Positions 46,016 through 56,364 of a stretch of DNA of 64,000 bases are shown here, piece after piece. The position numbers were made by a program, and so were the translations under genes. A model generated the notes under the pieces. It was not told where the DNA came from. It searched no databases and saw only the letters and a program-made list of their open reading frames with translations. Source of the stretch: Candidatus Contendibacter odensensis. Lineage in GTDB: Bacteria > Pseudomonadota > Gammaproteobacteria > Competibacterales > Competibacteraceae. Numbering within the stretch: position 1 is the stretch's first letter; each line of letters starts with the position of its first letter. The DNA lies in NCBI GenBank assembly GCA_002747185.1, contig PDTV01000007.1:84908-148907 (forward strand), given 5' to 3'.

Positions 46016-46414
46016 GTTTTAATTGTAAACCCACAATAAACAACTTAACACAGCCTTTACCAACAAACTGTTTCATAAGGGATTTTGTCTCAAAAACCTT
46101 CTTTTATGGCAACCTTCATTATCAATGATTCCAAGAGGATAAAACCCTTAGTTTCTGAAGTTCTCCTTTGCAGGTCGGTATTCACTGATTAACAGAGGGT
46201 AAAGGATGGGCCGCCCTTTCAGAATGAAGCTCTGAATATCTACCTTGTTACCCAGCGGGGCTCTGATAATGAATTCACCGATCATTGGGGTGCCTATCAA
46301 CGCCATCCCGGTCCGGAAAAGCACTTTGTACAGCGTACAGCCGGATCGCCTGTGCTCTGTTGTGTTGTTGCACTTCCGTGCTACGCTTGCGGGCATTGTT
46401 CTTTTTTCACGCCC
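46016..46414. other. Unassigned stretch before the metZ remnant
   Basis: Frames of up to 82 codons occur on the minus strand (for example GEFIIRAPLGNKVDIQSFI), but none is recognised and no gene signals are seen. It may hold further debris. Confidence 0.3.
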
Positions 46415-46640
46415 AAATCAGCCCAAATTATATGTGCCTTACTTGAGGTCTGGGTTAATAATTTAAATGATGCTAAAAGCGCGATTACCCATCCGGCAAC
46501 CACAACGCACAGTCGCTTGACCCCACACGAGTGTGAGGCGGCCGGTATCGGCAATGGATTGGTGTGAATTTCAGTGGGATTGAAAATATAGCGGATACTC
46601 AGCGCGATTTAGAACGTGGCTTTAAGCGTCTAGGCGAATC
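46415..46640 (+). pseudogene. metZ (O-succinylhomoserine sulfhydrylase) 3' remnant
   Basis: Plus-strand sequence encodes LNDAKSAITHPATTTHSRLT followed by AAGIGNGLV, a TGA in place of Arg, ISVGL, a frameshift, then ENIADTQRDLERGFKRLGE. This is the C-terminal signature of Cys/Met-metabolism PLP enzymes (THPATTTH…GI…GLVRxSVGxE). All upstream sequence, including the PLP lysine, is missing. One nonsense codon and one frameshift confirm decay. Confidence 0.75.
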
Positions 46641-46721
46641 GAATAGCTACGCATCCAAAATACATGACTATGCCAACTATTCCACCTACCCTTTAAGCCA
46701 GAGAGAAAAGACGGATTTTCC

Positions 46722-47435
46722 ATGAGCAAACGGCTCCCCATAAAAGCCATTACCTTCGATCTGGACGATACTTTATGGTCGATCTGGCCAATCATCGACC
46801 GTGCTGAACGACTGCTGCATATATGGCTAACCGAACACTATCCACGCATCCCTAAAAGCTATACACCGTTAAAATTAAGAGAATTATGCAGCATCATCGC
46901 CCATGACCGGCCAGACATCGCTCATGATCACACAGCACTGCGTAAAGCCTCATTGCGACTGGCTGCAACCTACACAGGCTACACGACATTTGATGTCGAG
47001 CAGGCATTTGCAATCTTTTTTTCTGCTCGCAACAACGTGGAACTGTTCACTGACGTACGGCCAACGCTAGAACATCTGGCACAGCATTACACTCTGGCAT
47101 CACTAACAAACGGTAATGCAGATATCAAGCAAATTGGACTTGATGATGTCTTTACGTTCTCGCTAAACGCCATTGATGTCGGTGCGGCTAAACCTGCTGC
47201 GCCGATGTTCGAGGCAGCCTGTCAACGATTGGCGATGTGTCCCGAACAGATTGTGCATGTTGGTGATGATCCTGTGTTTGATATCCAGGGGGCGGCAGAG
47301 GCAGGCTTTCGGACCGTGTGGATTAATCGCCATAACCAGAGTTGGCCAGAAACAACATCACAGGCAGATGCAATGATCCACAGTCTAGACGAGCTGGATG
47401 TGGTACTGGCCACCTGGAATACTGATAACCGCTGA
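46722..47435 (+). CDS. HAD-superfamily hydrolase (YigB-like)
   Basis: 237 residues, HAD subfamily IA. Motif I ITFDLDDTLWSIWP, motif II ASLTNGNAD, motif III Lys in GAAKPAAPMFEAA and motif IV HVGDDPVFDIQGAAEAGF are all intact. The DDTLW form and length resemble YigB, a riboflavin-pathway phosphatase, but the substrate cannot be fixed by sequence alone. Convergent with the SDR gene. Confidence 0.88.
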   Translation: MSKRLPIKAITFDLDDTLWSIWPIIDRAERLLHIWLTEHYPRIPKSYTPLKLRELCSIIAHDRPDIAHDHTALRKASLRLAATYTGYTTFDVEQAFAIFFSARNNVELFTDVRPTLEHLAQHYTLASLTNGNADIKQIGLDDVFTFSLNAIDVGAAKPAAPMFEAACQRLAMCPEQIVHVGDDPVFDIQGAAEAGFRTVWINRHNQSWPETTSQADAMIHSLDELDVVLATWNTDNR

Positions 47436-47461
47436 GGTGTGAAGCAAGCGGGCAACAAAAG

Positions 47462-48196
47462 CTACCAGGGAATCGGCTGGCCGTCCCGAAAAAACCCACC
47501 GGTAGGCCCATTATCAGGCAGAGTGGCTGCCCAGATAATGCCGAAAATACCTTGCTCCAGCGACCGGCTAGCATGGACACCACCCATATCAGTACGTACC
47601 CAGCCAGGGCAAACAGCATTGACCCGTATATTATAACCTTGGGTCTCCGCTGCCACGATACGGGTGAGTGCATTTAATGCTGTCTTAGACATCCGATAAG
47701 CAGGTGACCCACCCTCCATGTCACTCAATTGTCCCATACCACTAGATACATTGACGATACGCCCGTAATTCTGTTGTTTCATTAGCGGCGTCAGTTCCTG
47801 AATCATTAATAACGCCCCAAACAGATTGGTTTTCAGGGTAGTGGTCAGCTTTTCCAGACTTGCATTGAACACACTTGCCGTTGCAGCATCACCACCACTA
47901 CGTGGATCAAGGAAAATACCGGCATTGTTGACCAGAATATCCACTCGACCGTAGCGGCTGTGAATCAACGTACCCAGCTCCACCACACTGTCTTGTGATG
48001 TCACATCCAGGGGCTGAAATGCCACATCCAATCCTTTAGCCAGTAGCACTTCTGTCGCTGCCTCACCCTTGCTGGCATTTCTGCCCGTGAGAATGACATG
48101 GATATCTTGCTGCGCCAGTTGCTGAGCCGTGGCTAATCCCAGACCACGATTGGCTCCTGTTACAACCGCTACGGGTTTAGTGTGCTTATCGTTCAC
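47462..48196 (-). CDS. Short-chain dehydrogenase/reductase
   Basis: 244 residues of the classical SDR family: cofactor loop TGANRGLGLATAQQL, VDILVNNAGIF, catalytic Ser in VNVSSGMGQ and YRMSKTALNALTR (YxxxK). The Arg after the first strand-loop (TGRNASKG) suggests NADP(H). The C-terminal GGFFRDGQPIPW is like carbonyl-reductase-type SDRs. Substrate unknown; it stands alone between a HAD gene and lpdA. Confidence 0.9.
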   Translation of the reverse strand: MNDKHTKPVAVVTGANRGLGLATAQQLAQQDIHVILTGRNASKGEAATEVLLAKGLDVAFQPLDVTSQDSVVELGTLIHSRYGRVDILVNNAGIFLDPRSGGDAATASVFNASLEKLTTTLKTNLFGALLMIQELTPLMKQQNYGRIVNVSSGMGQLSDMEGGSPAYRMSKTALNALTRIVAAETQGYNIRVNAVCPGWVRTDMGGVHASRSLEQGIFGIIWAATLPDNGPTGGFFRDGQPIPW

Positions 48197-48412
48197 TTAA
48201 CTATCCTCTTTTAGTGACCTGCATCGAAAGCAAACTTTAATGATAAAAACACTTAACTCACCTGGTTTATAATTTTAATAACGTCAAATAGCTTTATTGC
48301 GACAAGAGGGTTCAGTGTGACTTTTTCATATTGACGTGCGACTGATCAAAATAGATTATGCGATAAAAATTACCGACTCAATCCTGTGAATCCCGACCAG
48401 GTCTATTCTGGC

Positions 48413-48437
48413 ATAAAAAGGCGCAACACGGCGCCTT
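48413..48437 (-). terminator. Terminator of the sucA-sucB-lpdA operon
   Basis: AAGGCGC (48418-48424) pairs with GCGCCTT (48431-48437); read leftward the stem is followed by TTTTTATG. It lies 26 bp after the lpdA stop and fits a rho-independent terminator. Confidence 0.8.
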
Positions 48438-48462
48438 GTTTTATTAATGATATGCCTAACGC

Positions 48463-49908
48463 TCAGGTATTAATCTTGTGTATGGCGCGGCCATGAATCG
48501 ACAGTGCCGCTTCATGCATCGCCTCATATAAAGTTGGGTGACCGTGAATGGTACGTGCCAAATCTTCACTACTGGCATGAAATTCCATGGCAAGTACAGC
48601 CTCTTGAATCAATTCGGATGCAAAAGAACCAACAATGTGGCAACCAAGTATTGTATCTGTCTCGGCGTGCGCCAACATTTTGATCATGCCATTAGCCGTA
48701 TCCATCGCTTTAGCACGACCGTTGGCAGCGAACGGGAAATTACCCACCTTATAAGGAATACCCTGTGCCTTTAGCGCCTGTTCGGTTTTACCTACCCAGG
48801 CGATTTCTGGATTTGTGTAGATCACCCAGGGAATTGCATCGTAATTCATATGTCCCTGCTGGCCAGCAATATTCTCAGCAACCATTATGCCCTCTTCGGA
48901 CCCCTTATGCGCCAGCATCGGCCCTCGAACCACATCCCCAATCGCATAGACACCCGGCAAGTTCGTCTGGCAATTTTCATCAACATGAATACAGCCACGT
49001 TCATCAAATAGCAAGTCCGATTCAGGTGCAGCAACATTATCGGCATTAGGGCGACGCCCCACCGAAACCAGCAGCTTCTCAACCGTAACCTGATGCTCAT
49101 CACCATTCTTGTCTTTATAGCGGACTTCAACGCCGTTCTCGGTTTTCTGCGTATCCATAACCCGAGCACCAAGCCGAATATCCAAGCCCTGCTTTTTAAA
49201 TTGGCGTAGTGAATCACGAGCAATCTGCTCATCGGCTAATGCCAGAAAGTCCTGAACAGCTTCCAGCATAATGACGTTAGAACCCATTCGATTCCAAATA
49301 CTACCCAATTCCAGGCCGATGACACCCGCACCGATCACTCCAAGGGTTGCAGGGACTTTGCGGAAATCCAGCGCACCGGTAGAATCGACAATCAAGCCCT
49401 CCTCATTATCTACAGGCGCAGCACCGATATCGATGGCTTTGGAACCGGTCGCAATAATCACGTTATCGGCATTCATCACCTCGACCGAACCATCATGCAT
49501 CGTGATCTCTACCTGCCGGTCGGCGAGTAGTTTGCCATGTCCTTTCAGCCACTCAACACCATTGGCTTTCAACAATGCATCAATACCATCAGTCAACTGC
49601 AAGACAATACTTTCCTTCCGCCGCATCATCTTTTCAAGATCCAGCGTAACCCCGCCAACCTGAATACCATGATTCCCTATGCTTTCTTTAACGTAATGGT
49701 ATTGCTCAGAGGACTCAAGCAGCGCCTTGGAAGGAATACAACCCACATTTAGACAGGTTCCTCCCAACGCAGGATTGTTCTTGAAGTTCAACCATTTCTC
49801 AACACAAGCTGTTTCCAGACCAAGTTGTGCACAGCGGATTGCTGCTACATAACCTGCAGGACCACCACCGATAACAATTACATCATAAGTCTTTGTCATT
49901 ACTGACAC
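48463..49908 (-). CDS. lpdA: Dihydrolipoamide dehydrogenase (E3)
   Basis: 481 residues. FAD motif VIGGGPAGYVAAIRCAQLG, redox-active disulfide GGTCLNVGCIPSKALL, NAD motif GVIGAGVIGLELGSIW and the C-terminal HGHPTLYEAMHEAAL with the catalytic His-Glu. It reoxidises the lipoyl group of the 2-oxoglutarate dehydrogenase complex (and possibly pyruvate dehydrogenase or glycine cleavage). Last gene of the leftward sucA-sucB-lpdA block. Confidence 0.97.
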   Translation of the reverse strand: MSVMTKTYDVIVIGGGPAGYVAAIRCAQLGLETACVEKWLNFKNNPALGGTCLNVGCIPSKALLESSEQYHYVKESIGNHGIQVGGVTLDLEKMMRRKESIVLQLTDGIDALLKANGVEWLKGHGKLLADRQVEITMHDGSVEVMNADNVIIATGSKAIDIGAAPVDNEEGLIVDSTGALDFRKVPATLGVIGAGVIGLELGSIWNRMGSNVIMLEAVQDFLALADEQIARDSLRQFKKQGLDIRLGARVMDTQKTENGVEVRYKDKNGDEHQVTVEKLLVSVGRRPNADNVAAPESDLLFDERGCIHVDENCQTNLPGVYAIGDVVRGPMLAHKGSEEGIMVAENIAGQQGHMNYDAIPWVIYTNPEIAWVGKTEQALKAQGIPYKVGNFPFAANGRAKAMDTANGMIKMLAHAETDTILGCHIVGSFASELIQEAVLAMEFHASSEDLARTIHGHPTLYEAMHEAALSIHGRAIHKINT

Positions 49909-50082
49909 CCTAAAAAATAGATATTTTGAGAGAAGCGTGAGCCGTTACTGCAGTCAGTATCTGATCCCTATACCGGAACCTTCTTCATCTAAAAAATTAA
50001 GCGACAATCCTCAGGCTACAGAAACAACTTCCCCCAGCGTGGAGGAAAGCCGAGAAAAGGGCAGCAATAGTGCGAATGCGTC

Positions 50083-51405
50083 TCAAACGTTCAGAATCAG
50101 CCGTGCTGGATCTTCGATACATTCCCTGATTGTGACCAGGAAACTTACCGCTTCGCGACCATCAATAATACGGTGGTCATAGGAGTGGGCAATGTACATC
50201 ATGGGTCGCACCACCACCTGGCCGTTTTCTGCAACGGGTCGATCTCTAGTCGCATGCATACCCAGGATTCCACTTTGCGGTGGGTTGAGGATTGGGGTTG
50301 ACATCAACGAGCCAAAAACACCGCCATTGGTAATGGTAAACGTGCCTCCGGTAATTTCCTCAACCGTTAGCGTGCCTTCTTTGGCTTTCTGGCCATACTC
50401 GGTAATCGCCTGCTCAATATCCGCCAAGCTCATTTGATCGGCATCGCGCAAGATAGGCACCACCAAACCACGTGGTGACGAAACAGCAATACCGATATCA
50501 TAATAGCCATGATAAACGATGTCGTTACCATCTATTGATGCGTTAACCGACGGATAGCGTTTCAATGCCTCAACGGCAGCCTTCACGAAAAACCCCACAA
50601 ATCCCAAACGGACACCATGGGTCTTTTCAAACTGATCCTTATAGCGAGCACGCAAATCCATCACGGGCTTCATGTTGACTTCATTGAATGTGGTCAACAT
50701 GGCAGTAGTATTTGTTGCCATCAGCAACCGTTCAGCGATACGGGCACGAAGACGGGTCATTGGCACACGCTGTTCTAGCCGACCCTGTATGCCTGGAGGC
50801 AATGACGCAGCAGCAGGTGTCGTTGCTGTTGTCGTCGATGCTGCCGGTACAAATGCTGCCGGTGCTGTGGACACCGCTGGCGTTGCCGGTGCTGTTGTTG
50901 CGGCGGGCGTTGTTGCCGCACGCGGTTGTTGTTGTAGATTCATATACGCCAACACATCCGCTTTAGTGACACGATTATTGCGACCACTGCCTGGAATCTT
51001 GCTGACATCCAGCTTGTGCTCGGTAACCAGACGACGTACTGCCGGACTCAGCGCCTCAAGGTCAAGCTCTGACCCTGGCTCTGCGGCAGGTGACGCAGTA
51101 GTGGTCACTACGTCAACAGCAGGTGACACAGCCGATACAGGCGCGTTAACCGGCGCTTTTGCAGTGGCGCCCTCTACCAGGGTTGCAATAACATCATTCG
51201 TTGTGACAATCTCACCCTCCTGGCGCAAAATATCGCCAAGTACACCATCCGCCGGTGCAGGAATATCCAATACAACCTTATCAGTCTCCAGGTCTACGAG
51301 ATTTTCACCCCGTACTACCTGCTCTCCCGGCCGTTTTTTCCAGTTAATCAAGGTTCCGTCTGAGACGGATTCAGGTAGAGTGGGCACCTTCACTTCTACA
51401 GTCAT
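50083..51405 (-). CDS. sucB: 2-oxoglutarate dehydrogenase E2 (dihydrolipoyl succinyltransferase)
   Basis: 440 residues: a lipoyl domain (about 1-80; [19 protein letters not shown] with the lipoyl Lys), a long Ala/Pro/Thr-rich linker, a peripheral-subunit binding domain ([19 protein letters not shown]), a second Ala/Thr-rich linker, and the acyltransferase core ending in [17 protein letters not shown] with the catalytic His. It transfers succinyl to CoA in the TCA cycle. The gap of 174 bp to lpdA is longer than usual but holds no gene. Confidence 0.97.
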   Translation of the reverse strand: MTVEVKVPTLPESVSDGTLINWKKRPGEQVVRGENLVDLETDKVVLDIPAPADGVLGDILRQEGEIVTTNDVIATLVEGATAKAPVNAPVSAVSPAVDVVTTTASPAAEPGSELDLEALSPAVRRLVTEHKLDVSKIPGSGRNNRVTKADVLAYMNLQQQPRAATTPAATTAPATPAVSTAPAAFVPAASTTTATTPAAASLPPGIQGRLEQRVPMTRLRARIAERLLMATNTTAMLTTFNEVNMKPVMDLRARYKDQFEKTHGVRLGFVGFFVKAAVEALKRYPSVNASIDGNDIVYHGYYDIGIAVSSPRGLVVPILRDADQMSLADIEQAITEYGQKAKEGTLTVEEITGGTFTITNGGVFGSLMSTPILNPPQSGILGMHATRDRPVAENGQVVVRPMMYIAHSYDHRIIDGREAVSFLVTIRECIEDPARLILNV

Positions 51406-51456
51406 CAGTTTTTACTTCCTTTATGTTCCGAAAATTTAAGGCAATGTATCAAGGAA

Positions 51457-54291
51457 CTACTCGCTACCAAGCGCTTTATTGACTAGCTGCTGCTGCTGCT
51501 CAACATGAACACTGTAATAGCCCACAGCGGGTGATGCGGCGGGTTCACGCCCTGAATAGTGGAGCTTTTGATGCGATTGCAAGCCGCGCTCCAAATGATG
51601 CAATGTTTGATACCAGGCACCTTGATTCTTGGGTTCTTCCTGGCACCAAACAATGTCAGTGACGTTGGGATAACGTTCAATCTCTCTGTTGTATTGTTGT
51701 TGTGGAAATGGATAAAGCTGCTCAATGCGGATGATGGCGATATGTTGTAATTCTTTGGCGCGACGTGTTTCCAGCAGATCGTAATAAACCTTGCCGCTAC
51801 AAAATACGATTCGTGTGATCTTCTCTGCATCATGCGAATCGGTCTCACCAATGATTTGGTAAAATCTGCCCTCGGTTAAATCCTCCAGCGAATTCACCGC
51901 CATTCGATGACGCAAAAGGCTCTTTGGGCTCATTACAATCAATGGCTTGCGGAAAGGCCGTAGCATCTGGCTACGCAGCATATGAAAACACTGTGCAGGT
52001 GTTGATGGTACGACTACTTGCATATTTTTCTCGGCACATAACTGCAAGTAACGCTCCAGCCGCGCTGAAGAATGTTCAGGCCCCTGCCCCTCAAAACCAT
52101 GAGGCAGCAACATCACCAGGCCACATAATCGTCCCCACTTGGTCTGCCCTGAGGAAATAAACTGGTCAATGACAACTTGTGCGCCATTGGCAAAATCACC
52201 AAATTGCCCTTCCCAGATAACCAATCCATTGGGTTCGGCTGTCGCATAGCCATACTCGAACGCCAGCACCGCTTCCTCGGAGAGAATTGAATCAATCACC
52301 ATGAACATGGGCTGATCGGGATACAGATACATCAATGGGGTGTAGCTGCTGCCATCTTTCTGGTTATGTAACACTGAATGGCGATGGAAAAAGGTGCCAC
52401 GCCCACAATCCTGGCCAGAGATACGTACCTGATGGCCTTCTTTAAGCAAGGTGGCATAGGCCAAATTCTCGGCGAACCCCCAGTCCAGTGCCAATGCACC
52501 TGCTGCCATCTTACGGCGATCATCCATGATTTTTGCAACACGTGGATGCATCTGGAAACCTTCAGGTACTGCCAGCAAGCGCTCGGTTAATTCGAGGATT
52601 GTGTCCTGGGATACCGATGTATTGACCGCCATATCCCAGTTTTCATGCTTGTACGATGACCAGTCAATAACATAAGGGTCATTCGCTGTAACCATCGTTG
52701 GGCGTGAAACCGGCCGACCCGCATCCAGATCATCACGGTATTGTGCCTGCATAGCGCTAAAATCCTGCTCAGAAATCACACCCTCGGTAATCAGACGTTC
52801 AGCGTAGAGGGTCGCTGTCGTCTTCCGTGACCGGATTTTCTTGTACATCATCGGCTGGGTCGCCGCCGGCTCGTCAGCTTCGTTGTGTCCCAACCTGCGG
52901 TAGCAAATCATATCGATGACCACATCCTTGTTAAAGGTCATCCGATATTCAAGCGCCAGGCGCGCAACGAACAGGACAGCTTCAGGATCATCACCGTTCA
53001 CATGAAAAATCGGTGCCTGTACCATCTTGGCAACGTCAGTGCAGTACAGCGCTGAACGGGTATCCAGTGGATTACTGGTAGTAAAACCAATCTGGTTATT
53101 GACAACGATGTGTACCGTACCACCGGTTCGATAACCACGCACCTGCGAGAATTGCATGGTCTCCATCACCACACCTTGACCGGTAAAGGCGGCATCACCA
53201 TGAATCAGCAACGGCATCACCTCATTGTAAGGTGGTAGTGGCTCACCGGATTTACGACGACGCTCCATACGGGCGCGAACCGAACCCTCGACCACAGGAT
53301 TGGCAATCTCCAGATGCGACGGATTGAATGCCAAAGCCAGATGCACCGGCCCGCCGGGCGTTGTCACATCCGAGGAGAAACCCATATGGTATTTGACATC
53401 ACCAGTACTGCTCTCAGCGACCCGACGTTTACCCTCAAATTCCTCAAATAGCTCACCAGGCGCCTTACCGATAATGTTTACCAGCACATTCAGGCGCCCT
53501 CGATGTGCCATGCCGATGACAATTTCCTTGACACCCCGGCTTCCGGCACCTTGCACTAAATCATCCATCATCGGAATCAGGCTATCGCCCCCTTCCAACG
53601 AGAACCGCTTTTGCCCCACATAGCGTGTGTGCAAATAGCGCTCCAAACCTTCAGCCGCCACCAGCCAATGCAACACATCCCGACGCTGTTCAGGTAACAG
53701 ATCCAGCCGGGCACGTCGTCCTTCCAGCCGATTCTGAATCCAGCGCTTTTCGGCAGTATCATTGATGTGCATATACTCGGAACCAATAGAACCGACATAC
53801 GCTTCCTTCACCAGATCGATAATCTCGTGCAAACTCCACTGCGATGGGGCAACCAGTGAGCCGGTATTGAACATCATGCCCATATCCGCTTCACTCAAAC
53901 CGTGATATCCCGGATCAAGATCAGGAATATCCGGACGATCACGCAAGCGTAACGGGTCAAGATCTGCTGCCTTATGGCCCCGCATACGATACGCATTGAT
54001 TAACCGTAATACAGCCGCTTGCTTTTCAGCCGCCTCCGGATTGAGTACCCGTGCCGCGCCGATCCCTGACTGGGACTGGAGAGCTAGCTGAGCAAAAGAA
54101 TCGCGGATCGGGCCATGCGCAACATCACGAGTACCCTGAATTTGAGATTGAATACCACGAAAGTACTGCCGCCAGTTTTCACTTACCGATTCCGGGTCAC
54201 TTAGATAGCTTTCATACAATTCTTCGATAAAGGCTGCATTGCCACCGAACAGGGGCGACGTTTGGCGAAATTGTTCGATGAGTGTGCTCAT
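51457..54291 (-). CDS. sucA: 2-oxoglutarate dehydrogenase E1
   Basis: 944 residues from ATG 54291; a TTG seven codons upstream is an alternative. The N-terminal LFGGNAAFIEELYESYLSDP, then VIGMAHRGRLNVLVNIIGK, a thiamine-diphosphate motif around FHVNGDDPEAVLFVARLA, and LPHGFEGQGPEHSSARLERY. This is the thiamine-dependent decarboxylating subunit that loads succinyl onto SucB. First gene of the operon; no sdh or sucCD genes in view. Confidence 0.97.
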   Translation of the reverse strand: MSTLIEQFRQTSPLFGGNAAFIEELYESYLSDPESVSENWRQYFRGIQSQIQGTRDVAHGPIRDSFAQLALQSQSGIGAARVLNPEAAEKQAAVLRLINAYRMRGHKAADLDPLRLRDRPDIPDLDPGYHGLSEADMGMMFNTGSLVAPSQWSLHEIIDLVKEAYVGSIGSEYMHINDTAEKRWIQNRLEGRRARLDLLPEQRRDVLHWLVAAEGLERYLHTRYVGQKRFSLEGGDSLIPMMDDLVQGAGSRGVKEIVIGMAHRGRLNVLVNIIGKAPGELFEEFEGKRRVAESSTGDVKYHMGFSSDVTTPGGPVHLALAFNPSHLEIANPVVEGSVRARMERRRKSGEPLPPYNEVMPLLIHGDAAFTGQGVVMETMQFSQVRGYRTGGTVHIVVNNQIGFTTSNPLDTRSALYCTDVAKMVQAPIFHVNGDDPEAVLFVARLALEYRMTFNKDVVIDMICYRRLGHNEADEPAATQPMMYKKIRSRKTTATLYAERLITEGVISEQDFSAMQAQYRDDLDAGRPVSRPTMVTANDPYVIDWSSYKHENWDMAVNTSVSQDTILELTERLLAVPEGFQMHPRVAKIMDDRRKMAAGALALDWGFAENLAYATLLKEGHQVRISGQDCGRGTFFHRHSVLHNQKDGSSYTPLMYLYPDQPMFMVIDSILSEEAVLAFEYGYATAEPNGLVIWEGQFGDFANGAQVVIDQFISSGQTKWGRLCGLVMLLPHGFEGQGPEHSSARLERYLQLCAEKNMQVVVPSTPAQCFHMLRSQMLRPFRKPLIVMSPKSLLRHRMAVNSLEDLTEGRFYQIIGETDSHDAEKITRIVFCSGKVYYDLLETRRAKELQHIAIIRIEQLYPFPQQQYNREIERYPNVTDIVWCQEEPKNQGAWYQTLHHLERGLQSHQKLHYSGREPAASPAVGYYSVHVEQQQQLVNKALGSE

Positions 54292-54312
54292 TGTCAGGTT
54301 ATCAACTCCCAA

Positions 54313-54751
54313 AGCTTGTCAAGAACATCCATGAAGGCTGATTGATCATGGGTGAGTTTCTACACTACAACAATTGTCAGGGTATGGCGATGGGCATACA
54401 CATACCGCAATGCATTTGTATTTATTACATCTATCAGCTAAAGGGCTTAGCACTTCAAAAAACAGTATCATTTGATTATAGTAGCGACATCCATAGGGAT
54501 AAACCTCTGGTTTATTAAGCCATTCCTTGTCCACCGCCGAGGCATTTACCTTTACACATATCCCAATATTTTCCTACTATGATCAGGCTTTCTTTGCTAT
54601 GTAAAAAAGCCTGCTGTACATTTTCCATAAGGCATTTTTAATGATAAATGCCAGTGTCGCGGTGGTTTTCATCCGGATTCTTTTTAGTTGTGGGGTTCTA
54701 ATGCAAAGCCACCGTAATGATCTAGCCCCTTATAGATAAGAGGGAATCACA
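54313..54751. other. Divergent intergenic region sucA/dksA
   Basis: No recognisable gene. It should hold the promoters for the leftward suc operon and rightward dksA. An AGAGGGAA ribosome site precedes dksA. No regulator box stands out. Confidence 0.4.
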
Positions 54752-55195
54752 ATGGGTGCCACCAATCCCCTCACGCCGGAAAAGCCTTCATCCTATCAAG
54801 CCGCTGAAGGCGAAGAATATATGAGCGACAGGCAGTTAGCCTATTTCCGCAAGATGTTATCCGACTGGAAACAAAGCTTGTTGCAAGAAGCAGATCGCAT
54901 GGTTGACCAAATGCAAAACGATTCTGCCATGCATCCTGATATCAATGATCGCGCCACCCAAGAAGAGGAATTCAGCCTGGGGCTGCGAACACGAGACAGG
55001 GAACGCAAATTACTGCGGAAAATCGATGAAACCCTGGCTCGAATTGAAAATGCCGACTATGGGTACTGTGATAACTGCGGTATAGAAATCGGGCTACCAC
55101 GCATGCAGGCTCGACCGACCGCTACGCTGTGCATCGACTGCAAGCGACTTGAGGAAGTGCGCGAAAAACAGGGAAACACCCGTTCCGCTTCTTGA
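54752..55195 (+). CDS. dksA: RNA-polymerase-binding transcription factor DksA
   Basis: 147 residues. The coiled-coil tip carries DINDRA (the DxxDxA motif that enters the secondary channel), and the zinc finger CDNCG…CIDC follows (about 107-131). DksA works with ppGpp to adjust rRNA and amino-acid promoters. Followed by gluQ, the same order as in Escherichia coli and many gammaproteobacteria. Confidence 0.95.
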   Translation: MGATNPLTPEKPSSYQAAEGEEYMSDRQLAYFRKMLSDWKQSLLQEADRMVDQMQNDSAMHPDINDRATQEEEFSLGLRTRDRERKLLRKIDETLARIENADYGYCDNCGIEIGLPRMQARPTATLCIDCKRLEEVREKQGNTRSAS

Positions 55196-55233
55196 TACAG
55201 CCTGATTCTGTTGCTTGATCCCGATTGCCCATC

Positions 55234-56214
55234 ATGATAGCTGGTAAAGCGCATGACCATGATGGGCATCATCTCCGGCACCTGCACCGAAAACCGGTGC
55301 GTGGCCGCTTTGCCCCTTCACCGACCGGTGTCCTGCATTTTGGCTCGCTGCTAGCCGCCCTTGGCAGCTTTTTGGACATACGCCAAAAAGGAGGCGAATG
55401 GTGGCTGCGGATTGAAGATCTCGATCCACCACGGACAGTCCCCGGAGCCATTGATCACATTCTGCAAACCCTGGAAATCTACGGCTTGCACTGGGATGGC
55501 CAGGTGGTCTACCAGAGCCAGCGGCACCCCTTATATCGTGCTGCACTAGAGCAATTGCGCCAACAGGACATAATCTACCCTTGTAGCTGTTCCCGTCGGG
55601 AAATAGCACAGGAAGCCGCAATGGGAGCAGCCGGCCCGATTTACCCAGGCTATTGTCGCAACGGTGTTCGTCATACTCAACGCCCAACCGCAATCCGGGT
55701 GCGCGTTGCTGATCGCAACATTCAGTTTCACGATGCAATCCAAGGCCATTACTACCAAAACCTGAGCACAGCGACAGGTGATTTTGTGCTACGTCGTGCC
55801 GATGGTCTCTTTGCCTATCAGTTAGCCGTAGTCGTTGATGATGCTGAGCAAAATATCACAGATATCATGCGTGGCTGTGACCTGCTGGCATCCACACCAA
55901 AACAGATTTACTTGCAAACACTGCTTGGCTTTCCTATACCAAACCATGCCCATTTACCTGTTGCAGTCAATCAGGACGGCCAGAAACTCAGCAAGCAAAC
56001 AGGCGCATGTCCGCTTGATCGGCGACAACCCGGTTTCACCCTGGTATCTGCCTTACGTGCTCTCGGTCAGAATCCGCCACCTGATCTGGCCAGCGAAGCC
56101 GTTCCAGTAATCCTCGGTTGGGCAGTTAACCATTGGTCGCTGGCACATGTTCCAAGGTCTCTGAAGGATAACCGTAGCCACATACAAGGCAACGAATCCA
56201 CCGGAACAGATTGA
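55234..56214 (+). CDS. gluQ: Glutamyl-Q tRNA(Asp) synthetase
   Basis: 326 residues from ATG 55234; a TTG three codons upstream is possible. The HIGH-type motif is FAPSPTGVLHFGSLLAALG, the KMSKS-type loop KLSKQTGA, and the zinc site CSCSRREIAQ…YPGYC. It lacks the anticodon-binding domain of GluRS, as expected for the enzyme that attaches glutamate to queuosine in tRNA(Asp). The first ~25 residues are His-rich and may not be native; the fold begins at KPVRGRFAPSP. Confidence 0.93.
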   Translation: MIAGKAHDHDGHHLRHLHRKPVRGRFAPSPTGVLHFGSLLAALGSFLDIRQKGGEWWLRIEDLDPPRTVPGAIDHILQTLEIYGLHWDGQVVYQSQRHPLYRAALEQLRQQDIIYPCSCSRREIAQEAAMGAAGPIYPGYCRNGVRHTQRPTAIRVRVADRNIQFHDAIQGHYYQNLSTATGDFVLRRADGLFAYQLAVVVDDAEQNITDIMRGCDLLASTPKQIYLQTLLGFPIPNHAHLPVAVNQDGQKLSKQTGACPLDRRQPGFTLVSALRALGQNPPPDLASEAVPVILGWAVNHWSLAHVPRSLKDNRSHIQGNESTGTD

Positions 56215-56364
56215 CGAAACCGGTTCCACCTCTAGACTTGAGACAATCAATTGCCAAAACGAGAATCCGATTATGCATGAAGTACTCTCAAATTAGCTGC
56301 TACTCATGCCAGATTTACGAAGGATCAGTTACTGTAACCCACTAAAAGTTGAGGAGATGCCCTG

